Shown here one piece after another: positions 33,501-43,246 of a DNA stretch of 64,000 bases. Position 1 is the first letter of the stretch. The number at the start of each line of letters is the position of its first letter. The position numbers and the translations under genes are program-made. The DNA lies in contig JAWZYU010000005.1 in assembly GCA_038380435.1 (NCBI GenBank), forward strand, positions 35,734,001 through 35,798,000. The letters run 5' to 3'. The notes below the pieces were generated by a model. That model had not been told where the DNA came from, made no database searches, and saw only the letters and a program-made list of their open reading frames with translations. The DNA comes from Ryuthela nishihirai (Eukaryota; Arthropoda; Arachnida; Araneae; Heptathelidae).

Positions 33501-34150
33501 CTGTTAGAGACCATGTCGCTGACGCACCAGCCCTGAATCAGGGGAAACAACCGAGGTGATACCAGGGTCAAGTCTATCCAGCTCTGCCCTCTTGGGCCAG
33601 TAAATGTAGCTGGAGTATCCCAATCATTTAATAAATACAAGTCAGCCGAGTTGATAAAATCAAGAGTCATATCTCCTCTGACATCTTGTCGGTTTGAACC
33701 CCACAGGGGATGCTTCGCATTGAAGTCCCCGCCGATAATTACGGTCTTAGAGTTAACCCGAGCCAGGACGTTTTGCAGCTCGTTTAACAAGTCCTCAATG
33801 TTGTTGTTTGGAGGACAGTAAATGGAGATGGCGTGTACTATTAACCGTCCATACCCAATCTCCACTACTACAATTTTATCTGTGTGATATGCCAAGATGG
33901 CATTCACCTTGGGGTTCAAAACAACAATTCCAGCTTTTGGCTTGGTGCCTTTTTCGCAAAAGTGCCTGCTAGTCAGAGGGAGCCCTCTAATGACGTTCTC
34001 TGTGCAGTAGGGTTCCTGCACAAGAGCAACATCGACTCCTTCCTCTTTTATCACCTGGCTGAACTGGGCCATTGCGGCCCTAGCCCCATTTAGATTTATT
34101 TGAACAAATTTAAGACTTACCCCTCGAACACCTGGAGGCCTACTGCCCAT
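30524..34150 (-). CDS. R1-clade LINE ORF2: endonuclease-RT-RNase H, 1208 aa
   Basis: The N-terminus (about residues 13-225) is an APE-type endonuclease with QINLN, QEPY, GGDFNAKH (140-147) and SDHN (217-220). It would nick the target strand. The reverse transcriptase (about 450-830) has SYRPICLLP, ALDVTGAFD (594-602), GCPQGS (651-656) and YADD (684-687). RNase H (about 928-1056) has all four acidic residues D934, E972, D998 and D1049, and the HVGHEGNERAD motif. A C-terminal zinc knuckle has C1140, C1142, H1151 and C1156. No stop or frameshift is present. The ATG overlaps the end of ORF1 by 11 nt in another frame (ATGGGCAGTAG), suggesting coupled translation. It mediates target-primed reverse transcription. 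RNase H is found in only some R1 relatives. Confidence 0.95.
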   Translation of the reverse strand: MGSRPPGVRGVSLKFVQINLNGARAAMAQFSQVIKEEGVDVALVQEPYCTENVIRGLPLTSRHFCEKGTKPKAGIVVLNPKVNAILAYHTDKIVVVEIGYGRLIVHAISIYCPPNNNIEDLLNELQNVLARVNSKTVIIGGDFNAKHPLWGSNRQDVRGDMTLDFINSADLYLLNDWDTPATFTGPRGQSWIDLTLVSPRLFPLIQGWCVSDMVSNSDHNYIMFQVGGTSSPPQHARRFAVGKAPVWCKLMRCVSPELAKIGQRISDIGDSSSLDNILGELTECLCTGCEMTFGFKGRPRAGNKSVPWWTPELTIRRKRVRALRRRYQRCRNVERSAREELYRKEQAKYKLAIREAQLTSWQKFCSEVSAQNPFTLQYRLATDKDFKPLEIAYVRKEDGSKTTSFGETIQVLLDNLFPKDDRSSDDAEHQLLRENCRTPPDTPDDVPFTEEEVREVIREMAQGKAPGNDGLTVEIVSQVFNEHKSLFTQLFNKCLNLGAFPTAWKQADLVLFNKAGRDPADARSYRPICLLPVLGKVLDKLLTNRMYYHCHKNGFLNPKQFGFRTDQSTTAAIKQVVDIVQINKMHKLHTSLIALDVTGAFDNVWWPAILNKLKESSCPRNIFTLVANYLSERVVTYSHASGTASRNLERGCPQGSCSGPFLWNLVADSVLELTLPEGVWLQAYADDLLLAITASSRAKLEDAGNAAIKILEGWCLRNKLGFSVAKTTSMTIAKEGVLKKRYPIFKLKGENIRHATTLKYLGITLDERMSWIPHLQDLKAKCTNVMCKLGRMARVSWGLRSKVLKEIYLRGTERILTYGAGAWWRPTDHSIMCRKLLAAQRPALLRITRAYRTTSTDALLVLAGIPPLFLTVGKEATIFRVLQAKEKATFLGVQYDPEDYEVNTAKWDLHPTKRLCVPWSTELPSGTDTEIYTDGSKSEEGVGLAFTVFNQGAKVYDFQRKVSNNGSAFQAELLAIREALNWALNDGGLNNDIRLYTDSQAALHALEDATNRHQIVNEIKCILGSQSMPRVSFSWIKAHVGHEGNERADQLARSAGNNTQPVIAVKTLKTTLKSIIGQGTIQEWQRLWDTTENGLQTKTFLKRVSLSLRSSDHYLTQVLTGHGSFPKYLERFKISAHSYCGCGAPDADVGHYILRCPITEGFANELRDSQAINEVAGELVSVSIESARVRAHLRDIGWLVCRLRDSLL

Positions 34151-35495
34151 AGTCGGTGCGTCGTCGCAACAACTTCATCTCACGACAGTACGATGGGCAC
34201 TTCGTGTCCATCGCACTGTGGCCAATGTCATACTTGGCCCCATGCTCCCTATTGGCGGTTTTACAAACAATGCACTTTGGTTTGGGCTTCGTGCACTCCT
34301 TGTAAGAGTGCTTGCCCGCACACTGTGAGCACCGTTGCGTCTTTAACTCGCACTCGGTCTGCTTGTGCCCAAATGCATAGCACTTGTAGCACCGCAGAAC
34401 CCTGATGTAGTCCTTGACTATACATCTAGACCAACCCACATTTAGCTTACCTACAGCTAATATTTTCCTGTGCGAGGCACTAGTGGCCTCCACCACCCAG
34501 TGGACCGTGTTCTCCACTCGGGCCTTTATCGAGAAGAGTGGGTTTATGTCCACCTCTTCTTCACCTAGACTATTTTGGCTGCGGATAATCTTCTGGAGGT
34601 CCTCGCGGGGAACGTCCTTATCCACACTACAGATCATTATCTTAGGCTTCAGTCTTACGGCAGATTTGGCCTCTAGAGTATTCTTGAGCGATTCATGGCT
34701 GTCCACTGCGTTTTTAAGACAGGCCATGTCACTCTCCGAGCTACATTCCACTATTACTCCGTTTGCCCTCATTGGTTTAACGGTCATAACCCCCAGATTC
34801 AGGTCTGCGGGGTTGATGTTACTCTTCAGGCTATCCCTTACCTGCAATGCTGTCGTTTCCTTGTTTTTCGAATAGATCAGCAGGGTATGCCTGGTTTTCT
34901 TTACAGGGGGGGTGGGCTTTGGAGCTACCACCGAACCTCCCTTGCCCTTTCCTTGACCACCAACTGCCTTCGCGTAAGTTGGTGGCCTTTCCTTTACTAC
35001 TTGTGGACGTGTAGCTCGCTCCTTCAGCTGTCCACTCATGGTCGCGAGTTCTATCTCTTGCTCGCAAATTATGGTGTGTAGCTTTCGTGCTACACCCATG
35101 ACCATGCTCTTCAGATCTGTGTCTACCCTGTGGCGGAACAGCTCCACCGCGAGTTCCTCCAGCAGGCCAGCCGCATTGGCCAACCTACCTGAGCCCATCT
35201 CGTTTCCGTTGGGCTCTTCTTGTGTATCCGGGGCTGCCTCTTTGGCTATGCACCCTTCATCCCCGCCTATATTTGGGTTCTCTCCTTCCTTTGGAGGACC
35301 CTTTACCTCTTCCGTATCACTTGTGGTGGGAGGGGGAGTCTCTGGGACTTCCTCCACTACCACTTCTAGATCAGCAGCCTCCTTGGGCTTGCTGTCTTTT
35401 CTACTGGTCCTTTTGTCTCGATCACCTGAAGCCGTCGTTACGCGTTGATATCTCATGTTGAGGTATATTGTTCGACCCAGGCGGTCTCCACCCAC
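34140..35495 (-). CDS. R1-clade LINE ORF1: Gag-like RNA-binding protein, 451 aa
   Basis: The C-terminus carries zinc knuckles of the type common to R1, TRAS and Jockey ORF1 proteins: C-X2-C-X4-H-X4-C (369-382), C-X2-C-X3-H-X4-C (389-401), and a third, longer one starting CIVC at 408. The N-terminal third is charged and rich in E, P and T. The middle (about 200-350) would hold the RRM-like and multimerisation part of such proteins, but no residue proves this. It packages the element RNA. ORF2 begins within its last codons. Uninterrupted reading supports recent activity. Confidence 0.92.
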   Translation of the reverse strand: MGGDRLGRTIYLNMRYQRVTTASGDRDKRTSRKDSKPKEAADLEVVVEEVPETPPPTTSDTEEVKGPPKEGENPNIGGDEGCIAKEAAPDTQEEPNGNEMGSGRLANAAGLLEELAVELFRHRVDTDLKSMVMGVARKLHTIICEQEIELATMSGQLKERATRPQVVKERPPTYAKAVGGQGKGKGGSVVAPKPTPPVKKTRHTLLIYSKNKETTALQVRDSLKSNINPADLNLGVMTVKPMRANGVIVECSSESDMACLKNAVDSHESLKNTLEAKSAVRLKPKIMICSVDKDVPREDLQKIIRSQNSLGEEEVDINPLFSIKARVENTVHWVVEATSASHRKILAVGKLNVGWSRCIVKDYIRVLRCYKCYAFGHKQTECELKTQRCSQCAGKHSYKECTKPKPKCIVCKTANREHGAKYDIGHSAMDTKCPSYCREMKLLRRRTDYGQ

Positions 35496-36919
35496 AACGG
35501 AGCCCTACAAGGGGAGGCCTCAGAGTTAAATTCGTCGCTCGAGGTACCTCAGAGATACGCCCAGGTTATACCCAGACTTTGGCTCTCCCCTCAGACCAGA
35601 GCATGATCCGGGCCGAGGCCCGGAACTCGTCCGGGCCCAGGTCCGGAACTCGTCCGGGCCCAGGTCCGGACCCAACCCCTATCGTCAAGAATCACCTCCA
35701 CCCGGTTGACTCAGCAACAGCCCCTGACCCATCCCGGTCAAGGGGTGGGACAGGGGATGCCTCACGTACCGATTGATCCGAGTGAGCCAGCTCGGACCTC
35801 CCGTTTTACTGAAGCGGAGGCCAAGGACGGTGTATTGGGATACCAGCTTGCCTGTCCCTCAACCGCCAGGACCCTCTTTTCCATGTTACGGGTCTCCACC
35901 CACGGTAGAACAGGTGGGCCACTGATAGGTGTGGCGACCATGATATATTCTCCCCACCTTGCCCATCAGGGCACAATCTAAACCTAAACACTGGCCGCTT
36001 TTGCCTATTAGATAAGTTGTTCAATTTGAACAATCTCGGCCAGTCTCCTTCCTTGAGTCCAACTAGGAAGTAGGCCTGCGCCATCGGGACGTCTTGAGGC
36101 GCGTACTCCGGGTAGAGTTCATCCTAACCTCCACCCGGAAATGGAAAAACCAGAGGCGTAATAATGGGGGAGGACGGAAGTCCCCTGTCCAAAGGACCAG
36201 GACTCCCATCCTCCCCCGTGTTAATGAAACGACCTCAGCCTAATCTCTACGAATGATCTGATTTTGAGACCAGTGAACCTAAAAAGAAAATAAAAACGGG
36301 TTGGAGAGGAGCCTGTGCCTTTCGACACAGGCCGCCTCTCCCCTTTGACAACAGACCTGTAATATCGGCTCTCCTCATAGCCACAGGCGTCTGTACGCCT
36401 TTACCTCTGTAGTGTGTTCACCCTCCACACTTTCCATTTCCTAAACTTTACTGCAGTCATTCTAAGAACCTTGACTGCAGTAATTAAAAATTTTCCTTAA
36501 CAAATTTCGTCCGTCTCATCAACCTTTCTTCACACCTCCATTCCAATCATACTCCCTTCATTCGTGCTGCCTTTTGCACTGTTCTAACTCTCCTGTTCTA
36601 TCTTACTCCACATCTCTTCTCTCCAATCCTCAGTCCTCTTTCACAGCCCACCTCCAGCTGTACTCAAGTAATAACATAGTTGGCCTTGCCAACTGACCAC
36701 CACACACCTTGGTATTCTCCTGTGGGGTCCCACTTTCCTCACCACCATTCACCACATCTCTTTTCACTCTCTTCCTTCGTCTGTCCTTACTTGGGAACTC
36801 TTAGTCTGGCCTTTCCATCTCGGCCTGTCCGACATGAGTAACTCTGGTCGGCATAGCCCTCGACTTCATTAAGGCACGCAAGCCCCCCCACCACGACAAG
36901 GTGGTTCCCTTCGAGGGGG
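35496..36919 (-). promoter_or_regulatory. 5' UTR of the R1-clade LINE
   Basis: On the RNA strand the first about 75 nt hold a C6 tract, GGGAACCACCTTGTCGTGG, a G7 tract and GTCGAGGGCTATGCCGACC, able to form a stem around an inner hairpin. Further inside are a hairpin at 36303-36341, one at 36166-36217, and a 23-bp direct repeat (about 35621-35666, CGGAACTCGTCCGGGCCCAG). As in other LINEs, an internal promoter should lie at the very 5' end. A self-cleaving ribozyme is possible but was not shown. Confidence 0.7.
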
Positions 36920-36932
36920 GCACGTGTGTACC

Positions 36933-37010
36933 AGGACTACATCTAAACCAGAAAAACCTGCAGCCACCGGAAAAAGTGTAGACATAACTGAGCCATTGAT
37001 GTTCGAAGTG
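36933..37010 (+). pseudogene. Tc1-type transposase N-terminus, part 2
   Basis: Continues the frame broken at 30284 with QDYI, a stop, TRKTCSHRKK, as expected for the linker after the first DNA-binding helix bundle. Similarity ends soon after. Confidence 0.6.
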
Positions 37011-37051
37011 AGTTCCGCCTCTCCAGTATCGTAATGTCAGATATATGGATC

Positions 37052-37136
37052 CTTTACCTAGATATGCAAGAAAAAGATATCAGGAAGGCAGCTTAGTTGG
37101 CTACCTCATATCTTTTTCTTGCATATATAGGTAAAG
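37052..37136. repeat. Hairpin with 29-bp arms
   Basis: Arms 37052-37080 and 37108-37136 are inverse copies with one or two mismatches; the loop is 27 nt. It lies at the 5' edge of an old SINE-B. Confidence 0.88.
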
Positions 37137-37778
37137 TCCACCATCCATCGTATGGGATATTAAGTCGTTGCCACAAGTGCAGAAGAGCCATACCCTGTTC
37201 ATTTTGAAGAACATTCTGGATGGACTTAATTGATGGCTACCATCTGTCCCCTAAGAGTTGTCCAGTCGATCACCTTCCCCCAGCCTTCTCCGGGCCCTCA
37301 GGGTCCTTATGATTTAGCCATTTAGCCCATTGTGTGCCAAAAGTACTACTCAGAAGTTGGGTTGGGTTGTTTTTCCTCTGAGTGGCACCTTTTTGCACAC
37401 CATGGGCTAAATGGCCAGGCCACAAGGACCCCAAAGGCTCAGAGAAGGTTGGGGGAGGGGACCCACTGTAACAGCTGTTGGGAGACAGATGGTAGCCTCC
37501 CGTCAAGGCCATCCAGCGTGTTCTTTAACGTGCACAGGGTATGGCTCTCACGCACACGGAGCCACGGCTTAACGTCCCATCCGACGGACGGCGGCCTTTC
37601 CAAGCCCATCGGTGTCCCCTACTGACCGTGGGCAGGGCGGAGAATTTTGCGGAGATAAGTCTCAATGCTGACCCAGTAGGGACTTGAACCTGGGAACTAC
37701 AGATTACGAGCCTAGCTCGCTACCGACTGAGCCACCCCCGCCCCACTACTCAGAAGAAAAACAACCCTATCCAAAACA
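37131..37778 (+). mobile_element. Old SINE-B split by a young SINE-B
   Basis: The diverged plus-strand copy runs 37131-37356 and resumes at about 37757 with its AAAAACAACCC tail. Its sequence differs from younger copies throughout. Confidence 0.82.
37357..37744 (-). mobile_element. SINE-B, young, inside older SINE-B
   Basis: TSD ACTACTCAGAAG at 37345-37356 and 37745-37756. Confidence 0.95.
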
Positions 37779-38038
37779 CATATTGGTGGATCCAAGCTTA
37801 GTATTAGCTGATAAAATGAATATACAGTAATTAATTAACAAAGCCCCGCTAACAGAGTAACCAGGATCCTAATTGTAGTAAATAACAATAAAATATTCAG
37901 TAATAAAGTATCACAGGAAAACGTCCTGTAGATAAGAAACACTTGAAATAAATAATTGAAAAAAAAAATTGGCTGTTCCAGTCAGGGCAACCAATTCAAG
38001 ACAACCAATTTTTATTTTCAACTAATTGTTTCAAATGT

Positions 38039-38425
38039 AGGGCGGGGGTGGCTCAGTCGGTAGCGCGCCAGGCTCGTAATTTGTAGTTCCCAGGTTCGAG
38101 TCCCAGCTGGGTCAGCGTTGAGATTTATCTCCGCAAAATTCCCCGCCCTGCCCACGGTCAGTAGGGGACACCGATGAGCTTGGAAAGGCCGCCGTCCGTC
38201 AGATGGGACGTTAAGCCGTGGCCCCGTGTGCGGGAGAGCCATACCCTGTGCACGTTAAAGAACACGCCGGATGGCCTTGACGGGAGGCTACCATCTGTCT
38301 CCCAACAGCTGTTCCAGTGGGTCCCCTCCCCCAACCTTCTCTGAGCCTTCGGGGTCCATGTGACCTGGCCATTTAGCTCATGGTGTGCAAAAAAGTGCCG
38401 CTCAGAGGTAAAACAACCCAACCCT
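38039..38425 (+). mobile_element. SINE-B, full length
   Basis: Complete with GGGCGGGGGTGGCTCAG head and CCCAACCC tail; TSD not clear. Confidence 0.93.
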
Positions 38426-39080
38426 GTGCGACATTTCGTATTGATATAAAATGGGGTTGTATAAAATTGTTTTGCATTCCAATGTACTTCCATTAACTAC
38501 TTTTTCTCATTATGAAAGCTTGTTATTGCCATTGTTATAATTCAGACTTCACTGATACTTTTTGATCTGAGAAATTTGGTTCTTCAGTTAATAAACAAAT
38601 TAATACTGCTGTGTCAAAAGAGATTTCAAAAGAGAAATTTGTGGCAATAATACTTTAATTAAAGGGTTTTTAAGATATCTCTAAATTGCACTCCTTTGAA
38701 CTTGCCCATTTCAATTGTCTTAGAAAAACTGGATTATATTTGAAACTAAATTCAAGAAAACGTTTGGATGATGACTCAAAAGAGTATGTTTGATTTCACT
38801 TACATGTGTAATAAATGTAATGAAACATTCAATTTACATGTAATGAAACATTTCATTTACATGTGTAAATGCAATGAATCTCAAATGCAAAACTCTCTTT
38901 ACTTTACTTGATGTACGAAATCTTAAGTAAAAATAAATATATATTTTAGAAACTCCGTAAATTCCTAAATAGTTGTAAAATGAAAAGATTAGCCCGGGCC
39001 ACACTTTATTCTTTCTTGCTTCTATCTAACTGCAATTCAAGCACATGCTGCTATTTAGGCCCTGTCATTTAATATGTCAT
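38426..39080. other. AT-rich stretch, no gene seen
   Basis: A weak repeat of TTTACATGTAATGAAACATT-like sequence occurs at about 38800-38875; nothing else recognised. Confidence 0.55.
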
Positions 39081-39271
39081 ATAAATACCCTCTCAAGCAG
39101 CTGCTTGCCACAGAGGTCTGACAGGCACCTGAATTACTGACACAAACTTCTGAAGATCTTTGAGGATGGCAGGACCTCAGCAGAAAAACAACACGAACAT
39201 TCATCGGGGTCTCGACCCCAGGTCCATTAGATCAGTAACCAAGCACGCTAACCACTCGGCCACGGGAAAGC
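39081..39271 (-). mobile_element. SINE-A, diverged
   Basis: Full extent, with a small deletion just before the B box and a changed palindrome region. Confidence 0.88.
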
Positions 39272-39327
39272 TGTATGTCATATACGGTATATTAAAAAAT
39301 AATATACAATCTACAATCTTTTATATA

Positions 39328-40797
39328 CAGGGTGTCCCAAAATTATAGGTACAAACTTTTAGGGGAGGTAGATAACATCTAAAGGAATGAGAATTGCATA
39401 GGAACCCATAATCGGAAACGTCACCATAAGTCAATAGGCGGCGCTGTTCATCAGTGCGCTAGAGGAGAAATTTCGGATTTCCTCATTCGAGCGGTAGTCG
39501 GCTGAAGAGCATGCAAAGGTATTCGAACAGGGAGCTGGCAGACATGCACTTAGTGCATGGAATAGCTGAGGGCAACGGACGAGCCGCTCAACGAATGTAT
39601 CAAGAACGCTTCCCACACAGATATGTACCGGGCCACCGTTTGTTTGCGCGTGCGCATCAAAATTTGCGCGATTATGGGTCATTAAGAGGTAGCAGAAGTG
39701 AGGGCAGGCCACGATTGACGCGTACTCCCGCCATGGAAGAAAGTGTGTTGGATGCCGTGGAGACTAATCCTAGTACCAGCGCACGTGTCGTTGCCTCTGC
39801 CTTAGGAGTGTCTCGTTGCAGTGTACAGCGTGTTTTGAACGGCGAATCCTTACACCTCTTTCATCTCCAAAGGGTTCAGTTACTTCTCCTTGCAGATCAT
39901 CCTGCACGTGTGCGTTTTGCGCAGTGGTATCTCCAAGAAAGTGCCCAAAATGTGAATTTCCCAGCTTATGTTTTGTTTACTGCTGAGGCCAGTTTCACTC
40001 GGGATGGCGTATTCAATCAGCACAATGCGCATTTGTGGGCTCACGAGAACCCCCACGGTGTGCGCACCCATGCGGCACAACATCGTTTCGCAGTAAATGT
40101 GTGGGCAGGTTTGGTCGGCGACTGTTTAGTCGGGCCATACCTTTTACCATCCCGCATGACCTCCGCGAAGTATCTGATCTTTCTGCAACAGATTCTACCA
40201 GGCTTACTTGCCCATGTTCCAGCAAATGTGAGACGCAATATGTGGTTTCAACATGATGGGGCGCCTCCCCATTATGGAAGGTGTGTTCGTGCGCATTTGA
40301 ACATGTCTTTTGGGCAACGATGGATTGGGCGTGCTGGACCAGTTGCCTGGCCCCCACGCTCACCTGATTTAACGAGCGTTGATTTCTTTCTGTGGGGGGC
40401 CCTCAAAGCTACTGTGTATGAATCGCCTGTGGAGTCTGACATAGATCTCGTGGCAAGGCTTGTCTGCGCTGCTGCTACTATCAAAGAAACTCCAGGTGTG
40501 TCCGACCGTGACCGGCAATCAATGCTACGTCGGTGTCACGCATGCATCGCATCACATGGTGGAAACTTCGAGCATCTGCTGTAACATTATGAAATGTATC
40601 ATCTAGTACGCCATTTGTAATAATTATGTCCAATAAATGTTTTCCCATTAATCACTGTCTTTTGTCATTTCAGAACTTGTACCTCTGTTCCCACTTTCCC
40701 ATGACGTTTTCGGTTATGGGTTCCTATGCAATTCTCATTCCTTTAGATGTTATCTACTTCCCCTAAAAGTTTGTACCTATATTTTTGAGACACCCTG
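39328..40797 (+). mobile_element. Mariner-like DNA transposon, full length
   Basis: It is 1,470 bp, flanked by TA on both sides (39326-39327 and 40798-40799). The ends start CAGGGTGTC and are inverted copies over about 98 bp with few mismatches, much longer than in classical mariner. One transposase ORF fills the middle. The ends and ORF are hardly decayed. Confidence 0.93.
39511..40584 (+). CDS. Mariner/Tc1-type transposase, 357 aa, first catalytic Asp changed
   Basis: The N-terminal half has a DNA-binding part starting MQRYSNRELADMHLVHG, with the second helix-turn-helix near 75-115 (SARVVASALGVSRCSVQRVL). The DDE domain follows. Its second acid is D249 in WFQHDGAPPH. The third is D291 in PDLTSVDFFLWG. 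Where relatives have FTDEA, this protein has FTAEA (156-160), so the first metal-binding Asp is Ala158 (codon GCT, one base from GAT). Cleavage activity should be lost, although DNA binding could remain. The ORF is otherwise intact. It may act as a dead or repressor form, or simply be the first step of decay. Confidence 0.9.
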   Translation: MQRYSNRELADMHLVHGIAEGNGRAAQRMYQERFPHRYVPGHRLFARAHQNLRDYGSLRGSRSEGRPRLTRTPAMEESVLDAVETNPSTSARVVASALGVSRCSVQRVLNGESLHLFHLQRVQLLLLADHPARVRFAQWYLQESAQNVNFPAYVLFTAEASFTRDGVFNQHNAHLWAHENPHGVRTHAAQHRFAVNVWAGLVGDCLVGPYLLPSRMTSAKYLIFLQQILPGLLAHVPANVRRNMWFQHDGAPPHYGRCVRAHLNMSFGQRWIGRAGPVAWPPRSPDLTSVDFFLWGALKATVYESPVESDIDLVARLVCAAATIKETPGVSDRDRQSMLRRCHACIASHGGNFEHLL

Positions 40798-40799
40798 TA

Positions 40800-41182
40800 T
40801 GTATTCAAGTTTATCTATACTATATATATATAAATATATCTATACAAATACATATACAAAAAGAATATGTGGGATTTAAAAAAATAATCTTTACATCGCA
40901 TTCTGTGTTTTAAATTAAATTATCAGTAAATAAACCTTTTGTTTTAGGTATAGCTTAAATATAATCTACTCGGCAGCATTGAGAAAAATAGCGAAAAGAA
41001 AATTGAGTGAACAAAATCCTGCGCTTTACAACTCTGAACAGATGTATGAACTCATTGCAAAGAGAATTATTCTGGCTATTAATTACCTCTCCAAGCAATA
41101 CATTGCTATATTGAATTGAATTCCATATACTTATTAATAAATGTTATTTGTGAACATATACTATATAATAAAATAAAAAAAT
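40800..41182. other. AT-rich stretch, no gene seen
   Basis: TA-rich short repeats near 40815-40860; nothing else recognised. Confidence 0.55.
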
Positions 41183-41380
41183 AATAAATACCCCTTCAAG
41201 CAGCTGCTTGCCACAGAGGTCTGACAGGAGCCTGTCAGTTTATATGCCATAGTAGAAGATCTGAGAGGATGGCAGGACCTCAGCAGAAAACAACACGAAC
41301 ATCCATGCCTTACCCGGGGCTCGCACCCAGGTCCCGTAGATCAGTAGCCAAGCGCGCTAACCACTCGGCCACTGTACGGC
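41183..41380 (-). mobile_element. SINE-A, full length
   Basis: Head GCCGTACAGTGGCCGAG carries a change; GGTGCGAGCC weakens the B box (C to G at a conserved base). Confidence 0.9.
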
Positions 41381-42534
41381 TGCATACTATATACATATAA
41401 TTAAATTCGCTATTATTTTTAGAAAGATACATCATAAACGAAGAGTACATGAATTCATACTTTTCAAAACTATGACGTATTCCAATGAACTGCCGATGAG
41501 CTTTCTTTATTGTGCTATTGTCCCCTGTTATTCACCTGAGTGAAGAGTATATAATTCGCTGCCTGCTTCTAAAAGCATTAATATTCTTTATCTATAATGA
41601 CATATGCCATTACATCTCCATAAATTATAAAATTACAACAGCATTTGTACACGGATTCAATTATCTGCTATAATTTTTCATATTCCGAATTCGAACATCG
41701 GATTAGATCATCCGATAGTTAATCCACTTACAAAAGTTACTCGCTCTGGCAACGCCAATTTCATGACTACCATTAGCATCTTAAATTATTTTTCTACTCT
41801 TAAATGTAATTTCCTCATTAACAAGTACCCGGTGGGATGATTTCCATTAACGAACACGTGTCACAGGCAAATTTATTACTTCGAGGTTCAATTAGTTGTT
41901 TCCAGCAATCAGCTAGACAACATCGATTAGGCAAACATCAAAAGCAATCTTTTCCGAACCTGTCTCGAAGTATATCGCGAAACTTAGAGCGGATTTCTCT
42001 TTTGCTACTGTTCGTTTCAATATTATCCTAAAGAATTATCTTGAACTTGAATTTACTCCTAGGTTTGTGACTTGAAATTAGCGTGCAAGTCTGCTCTGAA
42101 ATGTAAAGCTCTTATCGAACTCACCTTTTCGTTATCTTAAATCTTAATTAAAAACTAATAAATTCCAGTGTCTAAAGTAAAAATTGAAGCACTGTCATTT
42201 TCGGCTGCACGCAGTCGTTTGACCTACTCCCACGAATAAAGGTGATCATTTGACCTGGTTTCACGAATAAAGGTGGTCATTTGACTACGTTCGGCGAATA
42301 AAGGTGATACCTGAGATAGAAATAAGCTCTATAATGCTGACAGGTGTTTAAAATAAGTGCGCAACAACCCATTGGCTATTTCCCCAAACCTGTCTTTGTA
42401 AATAAATGTTGTTTTATGAGAACTGGCTGCTGAGCATTAGTCGACGGAAGCAGATATAGAACATCAGCTGCACGAACCAAGAATTGATTTAATAAAGCGA
42501 AGAGGCGAGTAAAAAGCCTTAGTAAACTTTAAAA
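41381..42534. other. Long non-repeat stretch
   Basis: No recognised gene. A three-unit 31-bp repeat (42218-42310) is listed separately. Confidence 0.5.
42218..42310 (+). repeat. Three-unit 31-bp tandem repeat
   Basis: Units start TTTGAC and share CGAATAAAGGTGRTCA. Confidence 0.85.
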
Positions 42535-42737
42535 TAAAATAAATAAATACCCACTCAAGCAGCTGCTTGCCACAGAGGTCTGACAGGAGCCTGTCGGTTT
42601 ATATGCCAGAGTAGAAGGTCTGTGAGGATGGCAGGACCTCAGCAGAAAAACAACCCACACATCCATGACTTACCCGGGGCTCGAATCCAGGTCCCTTAGA
42701 TCAGTAGGCAAGCGTACTAACCACACGGCTACGGACG
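42535..42737 (-). mobile_element. SINE-A, near full length
   Basis: AAATAAATACCC tail at left; the head carries changes (CACACGGCTACGG). Confidence 0.9.
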
Positions 42738-42994
42738 TCGCGAAATATTTATGTTTATGGCAATTAGATTTGGATTCTAAAAATTATGGTGTGGGCTCAA
42801 AAGATTCGTTATTGCCCTTTAACCACTTGGACACAGAGAAGTCATTATTAAGATATTACGATGCGCATTTTCAGCATTTTCCAGTAGCTTTAAATTCCAC
42901 CGCTAGCGGGCTCTAAAGATGGAAAATAAAACTTTAAACTAATACTAAGAGTAATCTGTTCTAACTAGTAAATTTAAAACTTAGCTGATAAAGT

Positions 42995-43160
42995 CTGGGT
43001 TCGAGCCCCGGGTAAGGCATGGATGTTCGTGTTGTTTTCTGCTGAGATCCTGCCATCCTCTCAGATCTTCTACTTTGGCATATAAACTGACAGGCTCCTG
43101 TCAGACCTCTGTTGCAAGCAGCTGCTTGAGGGGTTATTTATTTTATTTTTATTTTTTTTT
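42995..43160 (+). mobile_element. SINE-A, 5'-truncated at the B box
   Basis: Begins CTGGGTTCGAGCCCC; long T-rich tail. Confidence 0.9.
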
Positions 43161-43246
43161 AAAGAAGTATACATTGGCAACAGCTGTTCCCCCCTCTTTC
43201 GAAGAAACTCAACACTTTTTTCAACTTGTTTCAAAGAGCATATTTT

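Larger units (their letters stand above)
30285..36919 (-). mobile_element. Full-length R1-clade non-LTR retrotransposon
   Basis: It is 6.6 kb, flanked by the 13-bp duplication GCACGTGTGTACC (30272-30284 and 36920-36932). Order on the minus strand: 5' UTR of about 1.42 kb with structured GC-rich parts, ORF1 (Gag-like), ORF2 (endonuclease, reverse transcriptase, RNase H, zinc knuckle) and a 3' UTR of about 239 bp ending in a strong hairpin, without poly(A). Both ORFs are uninterrupted. ORF2 best resembles the R1 group of LINEs. The target here is a Tc1-type transposase and not 28S rDNA. Confidence 0.9.

Noticed and set aside
30971..35448. Plus-strand ORFs across the R1-clade LINE
   Set aside because: Shadows of ORF1 and ORF2, which carry all motifs on the minus strand.
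39880..40484. Minus-strand ORFs opposite the mariner-like transposase
   Set aside because: Shadows of the real plus-strand frame.
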